This document shows, in pieces, positions 5,173 through 5,665 of a DNA stretch of 5,665 bases. Below the pieces are notes generated by a model. That model was given only the letters and a program-made list of their open reading frames with translations. It was not told where the DNA came from and ran no database searches. This DNA comes from Patescibacteria group bacterium (GTDB lineage Bacteria; Patescibacteriota; Minisyncoccia; Minisyncoccales; CG1-02-41-26), in the NCBI GenBank assembly GCA_020148085.1, contig JAHCRD010000034.1:1-5665 (forward strand), read 5' to 3'. The position numbers and the translations under genes were made by a program. Positions within the stretch are counted from its first letter, which is position 1, and each line of letters begins with the position of its first letter.

Positions 5173-5665
5173 TTATTTCAAGCAAACCCGAATGAATTCT
5201 CGGAATAATGGATGAGGTCTTAAGGGTCTTGATTTAAATTCAGGGTGGAATTGAGTGGCAACAAAAAAGGGATGATTTGGAATTTCAACAATTTCAACTA
5301 AATCTCTTTCAGGATTAATCCCAGCCATTATCATACCTTTCTTTTCTAAAATATCTCTAAATTCATTATTTAGCTCATAGCGATGGCGATGACGCTCAGA
5401 AACAAGGGTAGAACCGTAGGCCTTTCGAGATAAACTTCCCGGAGTTAATTTACATTGATAATCTCCTAATCTCATTGTTCCACCGTAATTTTTTTGCGCT
5501 AACTTTTCTTTTTGGCCTGGTATAACATCAATTACTGGTACTTGACATTTTTGAGCAAATTCAGTAGAATTTGCCCTTTTTAATTTACAAATGTTTCTGG
5601 TAAATTCAACTGTAGCCAATTGCATTCCCAGACAAAGTCCTAAAAAGGGAATTTTATTTTTTCTG
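5173..5665 (-). CDS. pyrG: CTP synthase, C-terminal glutamine amidotransferase part
   Basis: Partial leftward gene whose N-terminal synthetase domain lies beyond the right edge; 164 codons are seen. CTP synthase makes CTP from UTP, ATP and glutamine, the last step of pyrimidine nucleotide synthesis. The visible part is the class I (triad) amidotransferase domain. The nucleophile Cys lies in FLGLCLGMQ (codon at 5632-5634), and the His and Glu of the triad lie in TQFHPEFKSRP (codons at 5245-5247 and 5239-5241). Further CTP-synthase-specific blocks are GGTMRLGDY, VSERHRHRYELNNEFR, LVEIVE and HPFFVATQFHPEF, followed by the normal short tail HPLFREFI. The frame continues unbroken upstream of the ATG at 5625 to the window end (KIPFLGLCLG), so that ATG is internal and not the start. 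No truncation or missing catalytic residue is seen. Confidence 0.97.
   Translation of the reverse strand, partial: RKNKIPFLGLCLGMQLATVEFTRNICKLKRANSTEFAQKCQVPVIDVIPGQKEKLAQKNYGGTMRLGDYQCKLTPGSLSRKAYGSTLVSERHRHRYELNNEFRDILEKKGMIMAGINPERDLVEIVEIPNHPFFVATQFHPEFKSRPLRPHPLFREFIRVCLK

Noticed and set aside
5187..5202. Small CCGA/TCGG hairpin near the rpmA-pyrG convergence
   Set aside because: Four-pair stem inside the pyrG coding end with no adjacent T-run; not a credible bidirectional terminator.

Overview
The window is an AT-rich bacterial chromosome segment that reads like a Candidate Phyla Radiation (Patescibacteria) genome, most likely Parcubacteria-like. The placement is an inference from protein style, not from a marker gene. 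The supporting traits are a MurG with HESD in place of the usual HEQN, a small murG-gltX arrangement, tiny secreted and membrane proteins of unknown function, and almost no Shine-Dalgarno sequences. UGA is used as a normal stop (end of ftsW), so the UGA=Gly recoding of Gracilibacteria/Absconditabacteria is not needed.

Layout: positions 1-3567 form a rightward gene string. It starts with the C-terminal third of ftsW (cut by the window edge), which overlaps murG by 4 nt; gltX follows after 21 nt. A 49-nt gap with a heptanucleotide array separates gltX from a short secreted helical protein with 11-residue Trp periodicity. A short intergenic region (3568-3663) then carries a near-consensus sigma70-type promoter for a Xer-type tyrosine recombinase (3664-4641). 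The 250-nt gap after it holds a possible leftward single-span membrane microprotein, a candidate promoter and a second heptanucleotide array. Next comes rpmA (ribosomal protein L27). It converges, with only 8 nt between stops, on the C-terminal glutaminase part of pyrG (CTP synthase), which runs off the right edge.

FtsW and MurG act in consecutive membrane steps: MurG completes lipid II and FtsW polymerises it at the septum. This is a dcw-cluster remnant. GluRS, L27 and CTP synthase are housekeeping translation and nucleotide genes, and the Xer protein may resolve chromosome dimers. I see no defence system, CRISPR array, mobile element or RNA gene. The least ordinary items are the 11-residue-repeat secreted protein, the two 7-bp arrays, the palindrome-filled promoter spacer and a weak dif-like site in front of the recombinase.
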